DNA of 22,174 bases, taken from NCBI GenBank assembly GCA_964516055.1, contig CAZEYK010000013.1, positions 1-22,174 on the forward strand, read 5' to 3'. Position 1 is the stretch's first letter. Each line of letters starts with the position of its first letter. The DNA is from JABIEQ01 sp964516055 (GTDB lineage Bacteria; Patescibacteriota; Patescibacteriia; Magasanikbacterales; UBA922). A model generated the notes under the pieces. The model was not told the origin of the DNA. It did no database searches and saw only the letters and a list, made by a program, of their open reading frames with translations. Both the position numbers and the translations under genes were made by a program. This document shows positions 7,079-15,325 of the stretch, one piece after another.

Positions 7079-7510
7079 CTAAAACCGTGCCTCACTGAAG
7101 AAAATACCTTTTTGATAATTTTCTATAGCTTGTTTTACTACAGGAATAATGTTTTGAGGAAGATCATTTAACGGAAACCAAGAAATATCGTCGCACTTGT
7201 GCGGTTCTTTATTTATTATTTCTCCAGACCACTTATCTGCTATGAAATGAAAATCAACTCGTTCGTCATCTTTTATCCGATGCACCACATGAACACAGGT
7301 AAGGTCTTGTTCTTGTAGTTCAATATTTATTTCTTCTTTTATTTCCCTTCTGAGTGCTTGCGTGGCAAACTCTCCTTGTTCAACATGTCCTGCGGGAAGG
7401 CTATAGCTACCATCCATGTAGCCTGTTTGATATCTTCTGATAAGGAGAATTTTTTCTTCTTTAATTGCCATAAGGTATACGGCAGGGATAATGCTATGTC
7501 TGTCATTCAT
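7079..7510 (-). CDS. NUDIX hydrolase
   Basis: This 143-aa protein hydrolyses a nucleoside diphosphate linked to another moiety. The Nudix box begins at Gly41 (GHVEQGE) and continues with REIKEEINI, matching the Gx5Ex7REUxEExGU pattern except for Asn in place of the last Gly. The preceding LLIRRYQTGYMDGSYSLPAG is typical of the family. The frame is open well upstream into the prepilin peptidase gene, but only the ATG at 7508-7510 gives a normal Nudix N-terminus. It sits 14 bases after the peptidase stop and two bases before ligA. The substrate is unknown; a nucleotide-sanitising role would fit the company of ligA but is inference. Confidence 0.88.
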   Translation of the reverse strand: MNDRHSIIPAVYLMAIKEEKILLIRRYQTGYMDGSYSLPAGHVEQGEFATQALRREIKEEINIELQEQDLTCVHVVHRIKDDERVDFHFIADKWSGEIINKEPHKCDDISWFPLNDLPQNIIPVVKQAIENYQKGIFFSEARF

Positions 7511-7524
7511 ATATGTTTCTCTAT

Positions 7525-8286
7525 TTATAATAATTGAATGTACCAATGAATTATTTGTTCCCCATAAAATAGGGCTATTCCTGTGGCAATGGTCAGGTAG
7601 GTGCCAAATGGAGTGGATTGTTTTAGATTTACCTTTTTGAAAACAAGCAAGATAAGTACGCTTACCGCGCCAATAATATATGCTAAAAATATCGCGAGGA
7701 TTGTTAATTGCCAACCAAGAAGTACTCCCATAAGTACTCCCAATCTGATATCTCCTCCTCCAATCCATGTTCCTTTTGACACAATATATTGAATAAGAAA
7801 AAAGCCAGCACCAACAAGTATTCCCAATGCCATACTAGGGATACTGACCCAAGAGTACATGATATTCAGGATTACCAATATTGCTGTGGCGGGAAAAATT
7901 ATTCTATCTAAAATGTAGCCATATTTTAAATCATATAAAAAAACAAATGTAAGTATGGTTGCCAGGTACCAATCTTTTGCGACGACTACTGAAAATTCTG
8001 CTCCGTGATACCAAAGAATACCTGTGAATAGACACATCATCACCAATTCAACGATTGGATATTGTAAAGAAATTGGTTGTTTGCACGTGCGGCAAGCACC
8101 TTTTAGACACAAGTAGCTTATTATAGGAATGTTGTCGTACCAGGTAAGTTGTGTATGACACGTGGTACACATTGATCTGCCTTTTGCGATCGATCTATGT
8201 TCTTTTACTCGCCACACCCAGGCATTAACAAAACTGCCTAACGCAAGGCCGAGAGCTATTGTAATTGTGTAATGAAACCATATCAT
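7525..8286 (-). CDS. pilD: prepilin peptidase (A24 family)
   Basis: This 253-aa polytopic membrane enzyme cleaves, and in the full-length family methylates, type IV prepilins. The N-terminal cytoplasmic domain has the zinc tetracysteine: Cys40/Cys43 in CTTC and Cys65/Cys68 in CRTC. The two catalytic aspartates are Asp119 (YDLKYGYILD) and Asp179 in the GxGD-type motif GGGDIRLG. The rest is about seven transmembrane helices. Its substrate is presumably the pseudopilin encoded just upstream. It appears to be transcribed from its own promoter, which overlaps the pseudopilin terminator, as the first gene of an operon with the NUDIX hydrolase and ligA. Confidence 0.93.
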   Translation of the reverse strand: MIWFHYTITIALGLALGSFVNAWVWRVKEHRSIAKGRSMCTTCHTQLTWYDNIPIISYLCLKGACRTCKQPISLQYPIVELVMMCLFTGILWYHGAEFSVVVAKDWYLATILTFVFLYDLKYGYILDRIIFPATAILVILNIMYSWVSIPSMALGILVGAGFFLIQYIVSKGTWIGGGDIRLGVLMGVLLGWQLTILAIFLAYIIGAVSVLILLVFKKVNLKQSTPFGTYLTIATGIALFYGEQIIHWYIQLL

Positions 8287-8295
8287 AGTGACGTA

Positions 8296-8324
8296 ATTAT
8301 ATCACGAAAAAATGCCCCTGATAA
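8296..8324 (-). promoter_or_regulatory. promoter of the pilD-nudix-ligA operon
   Basis: A perfect TATAAT on the minus strand (8296-8301) lies 17 bases from a weak TTATCA -35 (8319-8324). Initiation near 8289 would leave only about three bases before the ATG at 8286, i.e. a leaderless mRNA. Confidence 0.5.
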
Positions 8325-8330
8325 GGGGCA
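8307..8330 (-). terminator. intrinsic terminator of the pseudopilin gene
   Basis: TGCCCCT (8313-8319) and AGGGGCA (8324-8330) form a seven-base GC-rich stem with a GATA loop. On the minus strand it is followed by six Ts (8307-8312). This is a textbook intrinsic terminator. Confidence 0.92.
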
Positions 8331-8354
8331 CTATAATCGTTATACTAAAATATA

Positions 8355-8780
8355 TTAGTTGATTCCTGATGGAGTTGAAGAAATAGTACCAGATAATCCG
8401 CTTACTGTTCCTTCTAGAGTTGCAGTGATGGTATATGTAGATGTTGATCCTGTGTATGTATAATTTTGTCCTGATGTTGGATCAGCAGGTATTTGTGCCA
8501 TATACGCAGAAGAACATCCTGTTGCTGCAAATCCGGATGCGTTCAGACACGCATAGCTTCCAGAACCAAGTGTTTCTGAAGTAGCTACGATTGGATAAGC
8601 ATTTTGGTCTGTAAAATACAACTCGAGTGCTGTTTGCATTTGTTTCATATCAGAAAGACGTTTTGAATCACGTGCTTTTTCTCTTGCAGAACCAAGCGCA
8701 ACAACAGCAAGTGTAGATAATAGTCCGATAATTGCAATAACGACTAGCAATTCGATTAAGGTAAACCCTTTTTTGTTCAT
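8355..8780 (-). CDS. type IV pilin / type II pseudopilin
   Basis: This 141-aa prepilin has a short leader MNKKG and a mature N-terminus FTLIELLVVIAIIGLLS. The cleavage site is Gly-Phe with Glu at mature position 5, and the hydrophobic helix is typical of pili and pseudopili. The mature globular part is Ser/Thr/Gly-rich. It has two cysteines (in YACLNASG and TGCSS) that could form a disulfide bridge, and a DPTSGQNYTYTG loop common in GspG-like proteins. Unlike most genes here it has a strong ribosome-binding region: GGGGGTG about eight bases upstream of the ATG, plus AAGGAG further back. The gene lies 54 bases after the receiver-domain gene and ends at a strong terminator. It is a likely substrate of the adjacent prepilin peptidase. 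Confidence 0.93.
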   Translation of the reverse strand: MNKKGFTLIELLVVIAIIGLLSTLAVVALGSAREKARDSKRLSDMKQMQTALELYFTDQNAYPIVATSETLGSGSYACLNASGFAATGCSSAYMAQIPADPTSGQNYTYTGSTSTYTITATLEGTVSGLSGTISSTPSGIN

Positions 8781-8834
8781 GAGGTGTCACCCCCTCTCCT
8801 TGTAGAACGGTTATTTGACATAAATATGTAGGAT

Positions 8835-9215
8835 CTATTTTTTTAAGACCTTTCTCACTTTTTCTACCGTTTCTGAGGGTTTAAAATGTGCTTTTATTAA
8901 ATAATCTACAGCACCCAATTCAAATCCTTTGTCTACGTCATCTTTTTGCCCAAGGTTTGTTAGCATGATTACCGGAATATCTTTTGTATCATCATCAGCT
9001 TTGAGTTTTTCTAATACGGCAAATCCATCCATCTTGGGGAGCAAAATATCAAGCAATATTACATCAGGCTTTTTCTTTTTTGCCTCATTGTATCCTGATT
9101 CTCCATTATCTGCGGTACTGATTTTAAATCCTTCCATTTCAAATTTTGTTTTGTAGATATTTGAGAGAAAGGTATCGTCTTCTACAAGGAGCACGTGAAT
9201 AATATTTTCTGCCAT
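8835..9215 (-). CDS. single-domain response regulator (CheY-like receiver)
   Basis: This 126-aa protein is one complete receiver domain with no output domain. The acidic pair is in VEDD (around residues 12-14), phospho-acceptor Asp56 is in VILLDILLP, the switch Thr86 is in IMLTN, and the conserved Lys108 is in DYLIKAH. Family knowledge says such proteins pass a phosphate signal by protein-protein contact. Here it lies between pilM and the pseudopilin, so control of pilus assembly or movement (PilG/PilH-like) is a reasonable inference. No histidine kinase is in the window. A perfect inverted repeat lies just upstream. Confidence 0.92.
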   Translation of the reverse strand: MAENIIHVLLVEDDTFLSNIYKTKFEMEGFKISTADNGESGYNEAKKKKPDVILLDILLPKMDGFAVLEKLKADDDTKDIPVIMLTNLGQKDDVDKGFELGAVDYLIKAHFKPSETVEKVRKVLKK

Positions 9216-9247
9216 ACAATATTAGTTACTGATATGTTGTACGATTA

Positions 9248-9268
9248 GTGTACCATAACATGGTACAC
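9248..9268. promoter_or_regulatory. perfect inverted repeat upstream of the response regulator
   Basis: Nine-base arms GTGTACCAT and ATGGTACAC flank AAC, in the 93-base gap between pilM and the receiver gene. There is no T-run on either side, so an operator is more likely than a terminator. A TACACT hexamer overlaps one arm on the minus strand. Confidence 0.45.
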
Positions 9269-9308
9269 ATTACACTGATTGTTTACAAGATAATTGTGAA
9301 TAAGTGCA

Positions 9309-10439
9309 TTATACAATGTTTCTCATGGCAAGACCAATCGCTACTGCCATACGTGGTCCCAACTGGTCGAGTACTGATTTTAATCCTTGTTGATATACGG
9401 TCCTTGCCCAAGGATCACCAACAAATACTTTGGTGCTTGTTGTTTTTTGGATATAGTCGGCAATTGCAGGAAATATGGCAGCTCCTCCTGTGAGGATAAT
9501 TTTTTCCGGTCGTTTATTTTCATTTCCCGTTTGATGAAGATATAAATCAAAACTATACTTTATTTCTTTGACAATAGGATCAAGGACATCTGAAAAAATA
9601 CTTGCAGGAATTTGAGCATTTTTCATGTATGTCATGTCGTGTTTTACCTGTTTTGCTGATTCTGGATCAAGTTGTAAATATCTGTTTAGTACCCCATCAA
9701 TATCATTTCCTGCCATTTGAATGCTTCTTTGCGTAACGGGAATTCCTTTATCAATAATGAAAAAATTTGTTCGCTCAGCACCAATATCAACAACCATGGA
9801 GACGGCACTATCTCTTCCAACGAGAGATCGTTCTAAGGCAAATGCTTCTGTTTCTAATTCTTCTAATTGTAACCCTGCTTTTTGAAAAATTGCAGTATAA
9901 AACGTTACCAAATCTCTTGGGGCAGCGGTTACTAAATATTTGAGATATTTTTTTTCTTCTTCTTTTGATTCAGGAATTTTTTGACTAATGAGCTGAACTT
10001 CGTCGAGTGGTCTTGAAATGAGTTTTTTTACTTTTGCTTCAATGTGATGATTTACTTCTTTTTGATCGACGGTAGGAAGCGTTACTACCGTATGAAAAAT
10101 ATGTGATACAGGAAGACTCGCGGTAACAAGCTTTGTGGTTACTTTTGCTTGTTTCATTAAATCCTTAAGCACTTTTGCATACTCCGTAATTCTCGGATCA
10201 TCCACTTCCATTTTTTTTTCATTCTTTTTTTTCTGGTCATCTAGGGAAATATGTTTTTCTGCCAAAAGATCTTCTGGGGTTTTTTCTGTTTTGGCAATAT
10301 GGATATCCATTTTTTGATGTGCAATTCCATATGTCCACAATTGTGGGCGTCCTTTTGTTTTGTGCAGTTCAACAAGTTTTATTCCGTCTGCACCAATATC
10401 AATTCCTAAAAAAGATTGTTTTTTTGCGAAGAGACTCAT
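9309..10439 (-). CDS. pilM: type IV pilus assembly ATPase-fold protein PilM
   Basis: This 376-aa protein has the actin/FtsA-like fold of PilM, the cytoplasmic platform component that binds PilN at the inner membrane. The first nucleotide-binding loop is FLGIDIGADGIKLVEL (about residues 10-25). The second phosphate loop is MVVDIGAERTNFFI (about 222-235), and the adenosine motif is KIILTGGAAIFP (about 319-330). A lysine/glutamate-rich insertion at about 45-80 is longer than usual. No pilN or pilO follows; the next gene is the receiver protein, so the pilus genes are dispersed in this genome. It is transcribed divergently from cysS. Confidence 0.9.
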   Translation of the reverse strand: MSLFAKKQSFLGIDIGADGIKLVELHKTKGRPQLWTYGIAHQKMDIHIAKTEKTPEDLLAEKHISLDDQKKKNEKKMEVDDPRITEYAKVLKDLMKQAKVTTKLVTASLPVSHIFHTVVTLPTVDQKEVNHHIEAKVKKLISRPLDEVQLISQKIPESKEEEKKYLKYLVTAAPRDLVTFYTAIFQKAGLQLEELETEAFALERSLVGRDSAVSMVVDIGAERTNFFIIDKGIPVTQRSIQMAGNDIDGVLNRYLQLDPESAKQVKHDMTYMKNAQIPASIFSDVLDPIVKEIKYSFDLYLHQTGNENKRPEKIILTGGAAIFPAIADYIQKTTSTKVFVGDPWARTVYQQGLKSVLDQLGPRMAVAIGLAMRNIV

Positions 10440-10484
10440 AGAAACGTAGCTAGCAGGATTAGCTGTCTATTGATAATTGAAAAT

Positions 10485-10514
10485 AGTATACCATATTTGT
10501 TGTGTTGTATGTAA
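10485..10514 (-). promoter_or_regulatory. probable pilM promoter
   Basis: TATACT on the minus strand (10485-10490) is 18 bases from TTACAT (10509-10514). The predicted start near 10478 gives a leader of about 39 bases. Confidence 0.45.
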
Positions 10515-10553
10515 TGCAGATATTCTTTCTCTCCTCTCTTGTATAAAAATACC

Positions 10554-10582
10554 TTTACAAAATATACTCTTCTCCCTATAAT
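10554..10582 (+). promoter_or_regulatory. cysS promoter
   Basis: TTTACA (10554-10559) and a perfect TATAAT (10577-10582) are 17 bases apart. The start near 10589 leaves about 20 bases before the ATG, with no Shine-Dalgarno. Confidence 0.8.
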
Positions 10583-10608
10583 GACTCCATTACTTATGAC
10601 TGTATTTT

Positions 10609-11973
10609 ATGATTACGTTGTTTAACACGCTTTCCCGTAAAAAAGAATTATTTGCTTCTATTACTCCACAGACCATTGGTGTGTATACCTGTGGTCCTAC
10701 GGTGTATCACTATGTACACATTGGGAATCTTCGCACGTATGTGTTTGAAGATGTTCTTGTTCGAACGCTCCGTCATGCTGGCTACACCGTAAAACATGTA
10801 ATGAATATTACTGATGTAGGACATTTAACTGATGATGCTGATGCGGGGGAAGATAAAATGGAAAAAGGTTCCCGACGCGAAGGAAATACCGCGTGGGAAG
10901 TTGCGGCTTTTTATACTGAAGCGTTTATGCATGATATGAAACAGCTCAACCTGACCGAGCCAACGATATGGTGTAAGGCAACAGATCATATTCAAGAACA
11001 AATCGATCAAGTACAAACACTTATTGATACTGGATATACGTATGAAACAAAAGACGGTATTTATTTCAATACTGCAGCATGTGACAATTATGGGGCATTA
11101 GCAAACTTGCAAAATCAAGAATTGCAAGCAGGATCTCGCGTTGATATGGGAGAAAAAAAACATGCACATGACTTTGCCTTATGGAAATTTTCTCAACCAG
11201 GTGAACACCGTCAGATGGAGTGGGATGCCTTTGGAAAAAAAGGATTTCCAGGATGGCACATTGAGTGTTCTGCCATGGCAATGAAATATCTTGGAACACA
11301 TATTGATATTCATTGTGGTGGTATTGATCATATCCCCGTGCATCACACCAATGAAATTGCACAAGCTGAATGTGCTGGAGCTCATCATCCGTGGGTGAAT
11401 GTGTGGATGCATGGAGAATTTCTTGTTGTCCCAAGTGGAAAAATGAGTAAGTCTGATGATAACTTTTTGACACTTGAAACACTTTTTACCAAAGGTATTG
11501 ATCCACTTGCCTATCGATACTTTCTTCTTCAGGCACATTATCGTAAACAACTCACATTCACATGGGAAGCACTAGAGGCGGCAACAAATGGATTGAAAAA
11601 TTTAAAAAAACAAATTGCGGCTATTGATGAAAATATTGTTGATGATGAATCAACAACGGACGCATTTTTTACCGCCGTGTATGATGATTTGAATACTCCT
11701 GAAGCATTGGCCGTATTGTGGACAGGATTGAAACAAGGCACCGTTTCTCGCAACATGATCAAACAATTTGATGACGTGCTTGGATTGAATTTACTTACTA
11801 CTGACTCCCCTATTCCTCATGATATTTCAGAGCATGTTCAGGCACTGCTTGATGCTCGTGCGGAGGCAAGAAAAAATAAAGATTGGGGAACAAGCGATGC
11901 GCTACGAGATGAAATTCATGCACTCGGTTTTGAGATAGAAGATACCAGTGACGGCCAAGCTCTTTCTCGTTAA
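10609..11973 (+). CDS. cysS: cysteinyl-tRNA synthetase
   Basis: This 454-aa class I synthetase charges tRNA-Cys. The HIGH signature appears as HIGN (residues 37-40) after CGPTVYHYV. KMSKS is at 278-282 (SGKMSKSDDNFLTL). Zinc ligands are visible as Cys28, the Cys in GWHIECSAMAM, and His/Glu in VHHTNEIAQAE. The C-terminal helical region ends with the DxLR-type segment SDALRDEIHALGFEIED. The length is close to the usual 460 or so. Zinc ligands are retained here, unlike in LigA and DnaX. The gene has its own promoter and terminator and so is monocistronic. Confidence 0.97.
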   Translation: MITLFNTLSRKKELFASITPQTIGVYTCGPTVYHYVHIGNLRTYVFEDVLVRTLRHAGYTVKHVMNITDVGHLTDDADAGEDKMEKGSRREGNTAWEVAAFYTEAFMHDMKQLNLTEPTIWCKATDHIQEQIDQVQTLIDTGYTYETKDGIYFNTAACDNYGALANLQNQELQAGSRVDMGEKKHAHDFALWKFSQPGEHRQMEWDAFGKKGFPGWHIECSAMAMKYLGTHIDIHCGGIDHIPVHHTNEIAQAECAGAHHPWVNVWMHGEFLVVPSGKMSKSDDNFLTLETLFTKGIDPLAYRYFLLQAHYRKQLTFTWEALEAATNGLKNLKKQIAAIDENIVDDESTTDAFFTAVYDDLNTPEALAVLWTGLKQGTVSRNMIKQFDDVLGLNLLTTDSPIPHDISEHVQALLDARAEARKNKDWGTSDALRDEIHALGFEIEDTSDGQALSR

Positions 11974-11987
11974 TAACCCTATTTTTT

Positions 11988-12023
11988 AAAAACATACTCG
12001 ATATATTGTCGAGTATGTTTTTT
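11988..12023 (+). terminator. intrinsic terminator of cysS
   Basis: Perfect 11-base arms at 11991-12001 and 12009-12019 (AACATACTCGA and its complement) enclose a seven-base loop and run into six Ts. The flanking A-run would also allow weaker function on the other strand. Confidence 0.92.
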
Positions 12024-12063
12024 GATTCACAAGCTGTTGCTACCCGCTCTTTATATTTTTTGA

Positions 12064-12069
12064 TATACT
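12064..12069 (+). promoter_or_regulatory. probable -10 box for the ATPase cassette
   Basis: TATACT lies 18 bases before the ATG at 12088. TTGCTA is present upstream but 21 bases away, so the -35 is uncertain. Confidence 0.4.
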
Positions 12070-12087
12070 ATTGATACGTTTTACTTT

Positions 12088-12636
12088 ATGATCGATCCAC
12101 AAAAAGAATTAGGTTCTCCATCATTCACGTTACCAAAAGAGTCTACTCCGGAAGCTCCTTCTTTTGTTATAGAAACACTATCCACAACAGAAGTAGTTGA
12201 ACCACAAAAAGAACAAGAATTTCCTGAAACACCGCCTCGCGTAGATACCCCTTCTGTTGAATCTGATAGTAGTACACTTGATGTATTGCGCAAAACACTC
12301 CGACGATCAAAAAAGAAAAAACCAACAACTATTCCACAAATTCGAGATGAAATAACGGTTCAGGTTGAAAAAATCATGGAAGATGGATTGAAAGATGCCT
12401 TTATGGAGATGACTCCTGTCCAACAACAAGAATTTAAAATTAAAGGAGAAGAAACAGCACAAGAACTTCGTAGAATGCTTCAGTCCACAAAAATTAAAGC
12501 AAAGAAGGTGGTATTACTCCTTATTGATTGGTTGAAACTATTGCCTGGAGTAAATAAATTTTTTATTGAACAAGAGGCCAAAATTAAGGCAGATAAAATT
12601 GTTTCTCTTCATCATCATTTACCTCCTCGCACATAA
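12088..12636 (+). CDS. hypothetical acidic/basic two-part protein preceding the ATPase
   Basis: I do not recognise a family for this 182-aa protein. Residues 1-65 are Pro/Glu/Ser/Thr-rich and probably disordered, and contain a repeated PQKE element (PQKELGS, PQKEQEF). A basic patch (RKTLRRSKKKKP, about 68-79) follows. A charged helical region (about 85-135) comes next, then a short hydrophobic helix (KKVVLLLIDWLKLLPG, about 139-154) and a charged tail. There is no signal peptide. The stop lies eight bases before the start of the ATPase, so the two are almost certainly co-transcribed and perhaps functionally linked. The -TTTACTTTATG- context of its start is repeated at the start of the ATPase gene. 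Confidence 0.75.
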   Translation: MIDPQKELGSPSFTLPKESTPEAPSFVIETLSTTEVVEPQKEQEFPETPPRVDTPSVESDSSTLDVLRKTLRRSKKKKPTTIPQIRDEITVQVEKIMEDGLKDAFMEMTPVQQQEFKIKGEETAQELRRMLQSTKIKAKKVVLLLIDWLKLLPGVNKFFIEQEAKIKADKIVSLHHHLPPRT

Positions 12637-12644
12637 TTTACTTT

Positions 12645-15248
12645 ATGGTATTTTCTGTTTTTCAATTCACAACTATTCCTTCTCCTACTTTTGGTCAGCC
12701 AGTATTTCAGGCTGATACATTATTATCTGATCCATTTTTTCTTTTGCTGTTTATTGGATTAGGCTGTTTTGGCGTCGCACTTGCATTGTTATTTTTTCTT
12801 CGTGCCTTTTTACATGGAAAAACGCAACAGAGCAAAGCGTTTAATCGTGTGGTGTTACGTATCATGGTTCCCAAAGAACGAAAATCTGAAGGAAGTGGAG
12901 GAAAAGCCGGTGAAGATGATCGCCTAGAACAGGTCAAAGAAGAAATTGGTATTACGGAAACCTTTTTTTCTTCTATTGCGGGACTTAAGGCACAACGCGG
13001 ATTTAGCCGATGGATTAGCGGCAGAGATGATCACATGTCTTGTGAAATTGTTGTCAATAATCATCTCATTTATTTTTATATTGAAGTACCTTTGAAATGG
13101 CACCAATTCATTGAACAACAAATTCATGCACAATATCCGTATGCCGAAATTACACAAATTACGGATTACAATATTTTTACTAAAAACAGTACCATTCTTG
13201 GCGCCTATCTTACCCCAACCAAAAGTCATGTTTTCCCCTTAAAAACCTACAAGACCATGGATTCTGATCCGCTCTCTGCGTTATTAAATGTATTGTCTCG
13301 TGTATATGAAGAAAATAGTTCTGCGGCAATTCAATTTGTCATTCGGAGCAGCAAAAAACGATGGCGACAAAAAGGTATCCATGTTGTTCGTGAAGTAAAG
13401 AAAGGAAAACGATTTGAAGAAGTTACGAACACGTCTATTCTTTCAAAAGTATTAGGCATGGCAGGAGGTATATTTAATAGTGCCTTCCAAAATTCAAAAA
13501 AAGACCTTCAATCCCCTGATGGAAATAAACCATACCAAATTTCGGCTATGGAAGAAGAGATGTTGAAAGGTATTGAACAAAAACTTACCAAAGGTGGCAT
13601 GGATGTTACGATCCGCCTTCTTAGCATTTCTGAAAATGAGGCAACAGCCAAACTCAATCTCGACAATCTTGTTAATGCTTTTGGACAATATAACTATTAT
13701 CGATTCGGAAATTCATTTAAAGCAATTATTCCTCGACGACAGGATAAATTAATTCAGTCATTTATCTACCGATCATTTCACGAACGACGGTACATGATTG
13801 CGAATACGGAAGAAATGGCATCATTATGGCATTTGCCACTTCACTCAACGGAAGCACCAAATATTAAGTGGCTTCAAGGACGTACGGCTCCCCCACCACC
13901 AAACTTACCGACAGAAGGATTGTTGCTTGGATTTATTGATTATCGAGGTATCCGCAAAGATGTCAAAATAAAAGAAGCAGACCGACGACGCCATTTGTAT
14001 ATTATTGGAAAGTCCGGAAGTGGTAAATCTGTAACGATTGCAAATTTAGCAATTCAAGATATTCAAGATGGAAAAGGCGTGGCTATTGTTGATCCTCATG
14101 GAGACCTTGTAGAGGCAATATTAGAGCATATTCCAAAGGAACGTGCCGATGATGTTATTATATTTGATCCATCAGATATTGAACGCCCCATTGGGCTTAA
14201 CATGCTTGCTGCGCAATCTGAAGATCAACGAGATTTTGCCGTGCAGGAAATGATCTCTATTTTTTATAAATTGTTTCCCCCAGAAATGATTGGACCAATG
14301 TTTGAGCATAACATGCGTAATTGTATGTTGACTCTTATGGCTGATATTTCTAACCCAGGAACGGTCATTGATATTCCTCGCATGTTTACTGATGATGAGT
14401 ATGTGAAAGAATATCTTCAAAAAGTGAAAGATCCTGTGGTGCGTGCCTTTTGGGAGAAAGAAATGGCAAAAACAAGTGATTATCATAAATCTGAAATGCT
14501 TGGGTATTTGGTATCAAAGGTTGGACGATTTGTGGAAAATGAAATGATGCGAAATATCATGGGACAACAAAAATCTGCATTTAGTTTTCGTGATGTTATG
14601 GACAATAATAAAATTTTACTTGTTAACTTGGCAAAAGGACGAACTGGTGAGATAAATGCAAAACTGCTTGGACTCATTGTGGTGGCAAAACTACAAATGG
14701 CAGCTATGGGGCGGGCAGATACGAAAGAAGAAGACAGAAAAGATTTTTACCTTTATATCGATGAGTTTCAAAATTTTGTTACTGATTCTATTTCTACTAT
14801 TTTATCTGAAGCTCGAAAATATAAACTTGATTTGATTGTTGCTCATCAATATATGGGACAACTTACTGATGATAAAGGAAAGTCTGATATTCGTGATGCG
14901 GTGCTTGGAAATGTGGGAACAATGATGGTTGGTCGTATTGGTCCTGATGATTCTGAAATATTGGCAAAGGAATTCGCCCCAACATTTGGATCATATGATT
15001 TGCTCAATACTCCCCAATATTCTTTTTATGTAAAAGAGCTTATTGACAATCAGGCCAGCAAACCATTTCTTATTGGTGCCTATCCCCCTGTTAAGGGAAA
15101 TAGCAATTTGGCAGCTCAAATTAAACAATTGTCCCGCTTGAAATATGGGCGAGATCGTAGTATTGTAGAGTCCGAGATTTTAGAGCGAACAAAGATCGGT
15201 GAGTCTTCTGAGTCGGCAAAAACCGACATGATCGAAGCGTCGCTCTAG
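12645..15248 (+). CDS. membrane-anchored VirD4/TraG-like (DUF87-type) ATPase
   Basis: This 867-aa protein has an N-terminal transmembrane region (about residues 27-52), then a long charged linker and a family-specific domain (about 90-430). A RecA-like motor follows: Walker A GKSGSGKS at 455-462, AIVDPHGD with Asp483, Walker B YLYIDEFQN with Asp706-Glu707, and a sensor region IVAHQYMGQL. This matches type IV secretion/conjugation coupling ATPases and HerA/VirB4 relatives, which move DNA or protein across membranes using ATP. No relaxase, VirB-channel gene or mobile-element gene is seen beside it, so a chromosomal DNA-transfer or surface-secretion role is as likely as conjugation. It is flanked by two unrecognised proteins in the same direction. 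Confidence 0.88.
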   Translation: MVFSVFQFTTIPSPTFGQPVFQADTLLSDPFFLLLFIGLGCFGVALALLFFLRAFLHGKTQQSKAFNRVVLRIMVPKERKSEGSGGKAGEDDRLEQVKEEIGITETFFSSIAGLKAQRGFSRWISGRDDHMSCEIVVNNHLIYFYIEVPLKWHQFIEQQIHAQYPYAEITQITDYNIFTKNSTILGAYLTPTKSHVFPLKTYKTMDSDPLSALLNVLSRVYEENSSAAIQFVIRSSKKRWRQKGIHVVREVKKGKRFEEVTNTSILSKVLGMAGGIFNSAFQNSKKDLQSPDGNKPYQISAMEEEMLKGIEQKLTKGGMDVTIRLLSISENEATAKLNLDNLVNAFGQYNYYRFGNSFKAIIPRRQDKLIQSFIYRSFHERRYMIANTEEMASLWHLPLHSTEAPNIKWLQGRTAPPPPNLPTEGLLLGFIDYRGIRKDVKIKEADRRRHLYIIGKSGSGKSVTIANLAIQDIQDGKGVAIVDPHGDLVEAILEHIPKERADDVIIFDPSDIERPIGLNMLAAQSEDQRDFAVQEMISIFYKLFPPEMIGPMFEHNMRNCMLTLMADISNPGTVIDIPRMFTDDEYVKEYLQKVKDPVVRAFWEKEMAKTSDYHKSEMLGYLVSKVGRFVENEMMRNIMGQQKSAFSFRDVMDNNKILLVNLAKGRTGEINAKLLGLIVVAKLQMAAMGRADTKEEDRKDFYLYIDEFQNFVTDSISTILSEARKYKLDLIVAHQYMGQLTDDKGKSDIRDAVLGNVGTMMVGRIGPDDSEILAKEFAPTFGSYDLLNTPQYSFYVKELIDNQASKPFLIGAYPPVKGNSNLAAQIKQLSRLKYGRDRSIVESEILERTKIGESSESAKTDMIEASL

Positions 15249-15267
15249 CCCCTAGATATCAGATATT

Positions 15268-15313
15268 GTATGCAAACCATGTTTGCGTACCTTATTTAGT
15301 ATTTAGTATTTAG
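15268..15313 (+). repeat. hairpin followed by three TATTTAG heptamers
   Basis: GTATGCAAA (15268-15276) and TTTGCGTAC (15282-15290) pair over nine bases with one G-U. They are followed by three perfect copies of TATTTAG (15293-15313) and a degenerate fourth. The hairpin could end the ATPase transcript, although the tract after it is not T-rich enough for a confident terminator. Confidence 0.5.
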
Positions 15314-15325
15314 TATTGATTGTCT

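Noticed and set aside
7511..7768. Long N-terminal extension of the NUDIX frame
   Set aside because: It overlaps the prepilin peptidase coding region in another frame and has no family features; the ATG at 7510 gives a normal NUDIX protein.
11066..11550. Antisense ORFs of more than 100 codons inside cysS
   Set aside because: They lie fully under a complete, well-conserved cysS and show no family features or ribosome-binding sites.
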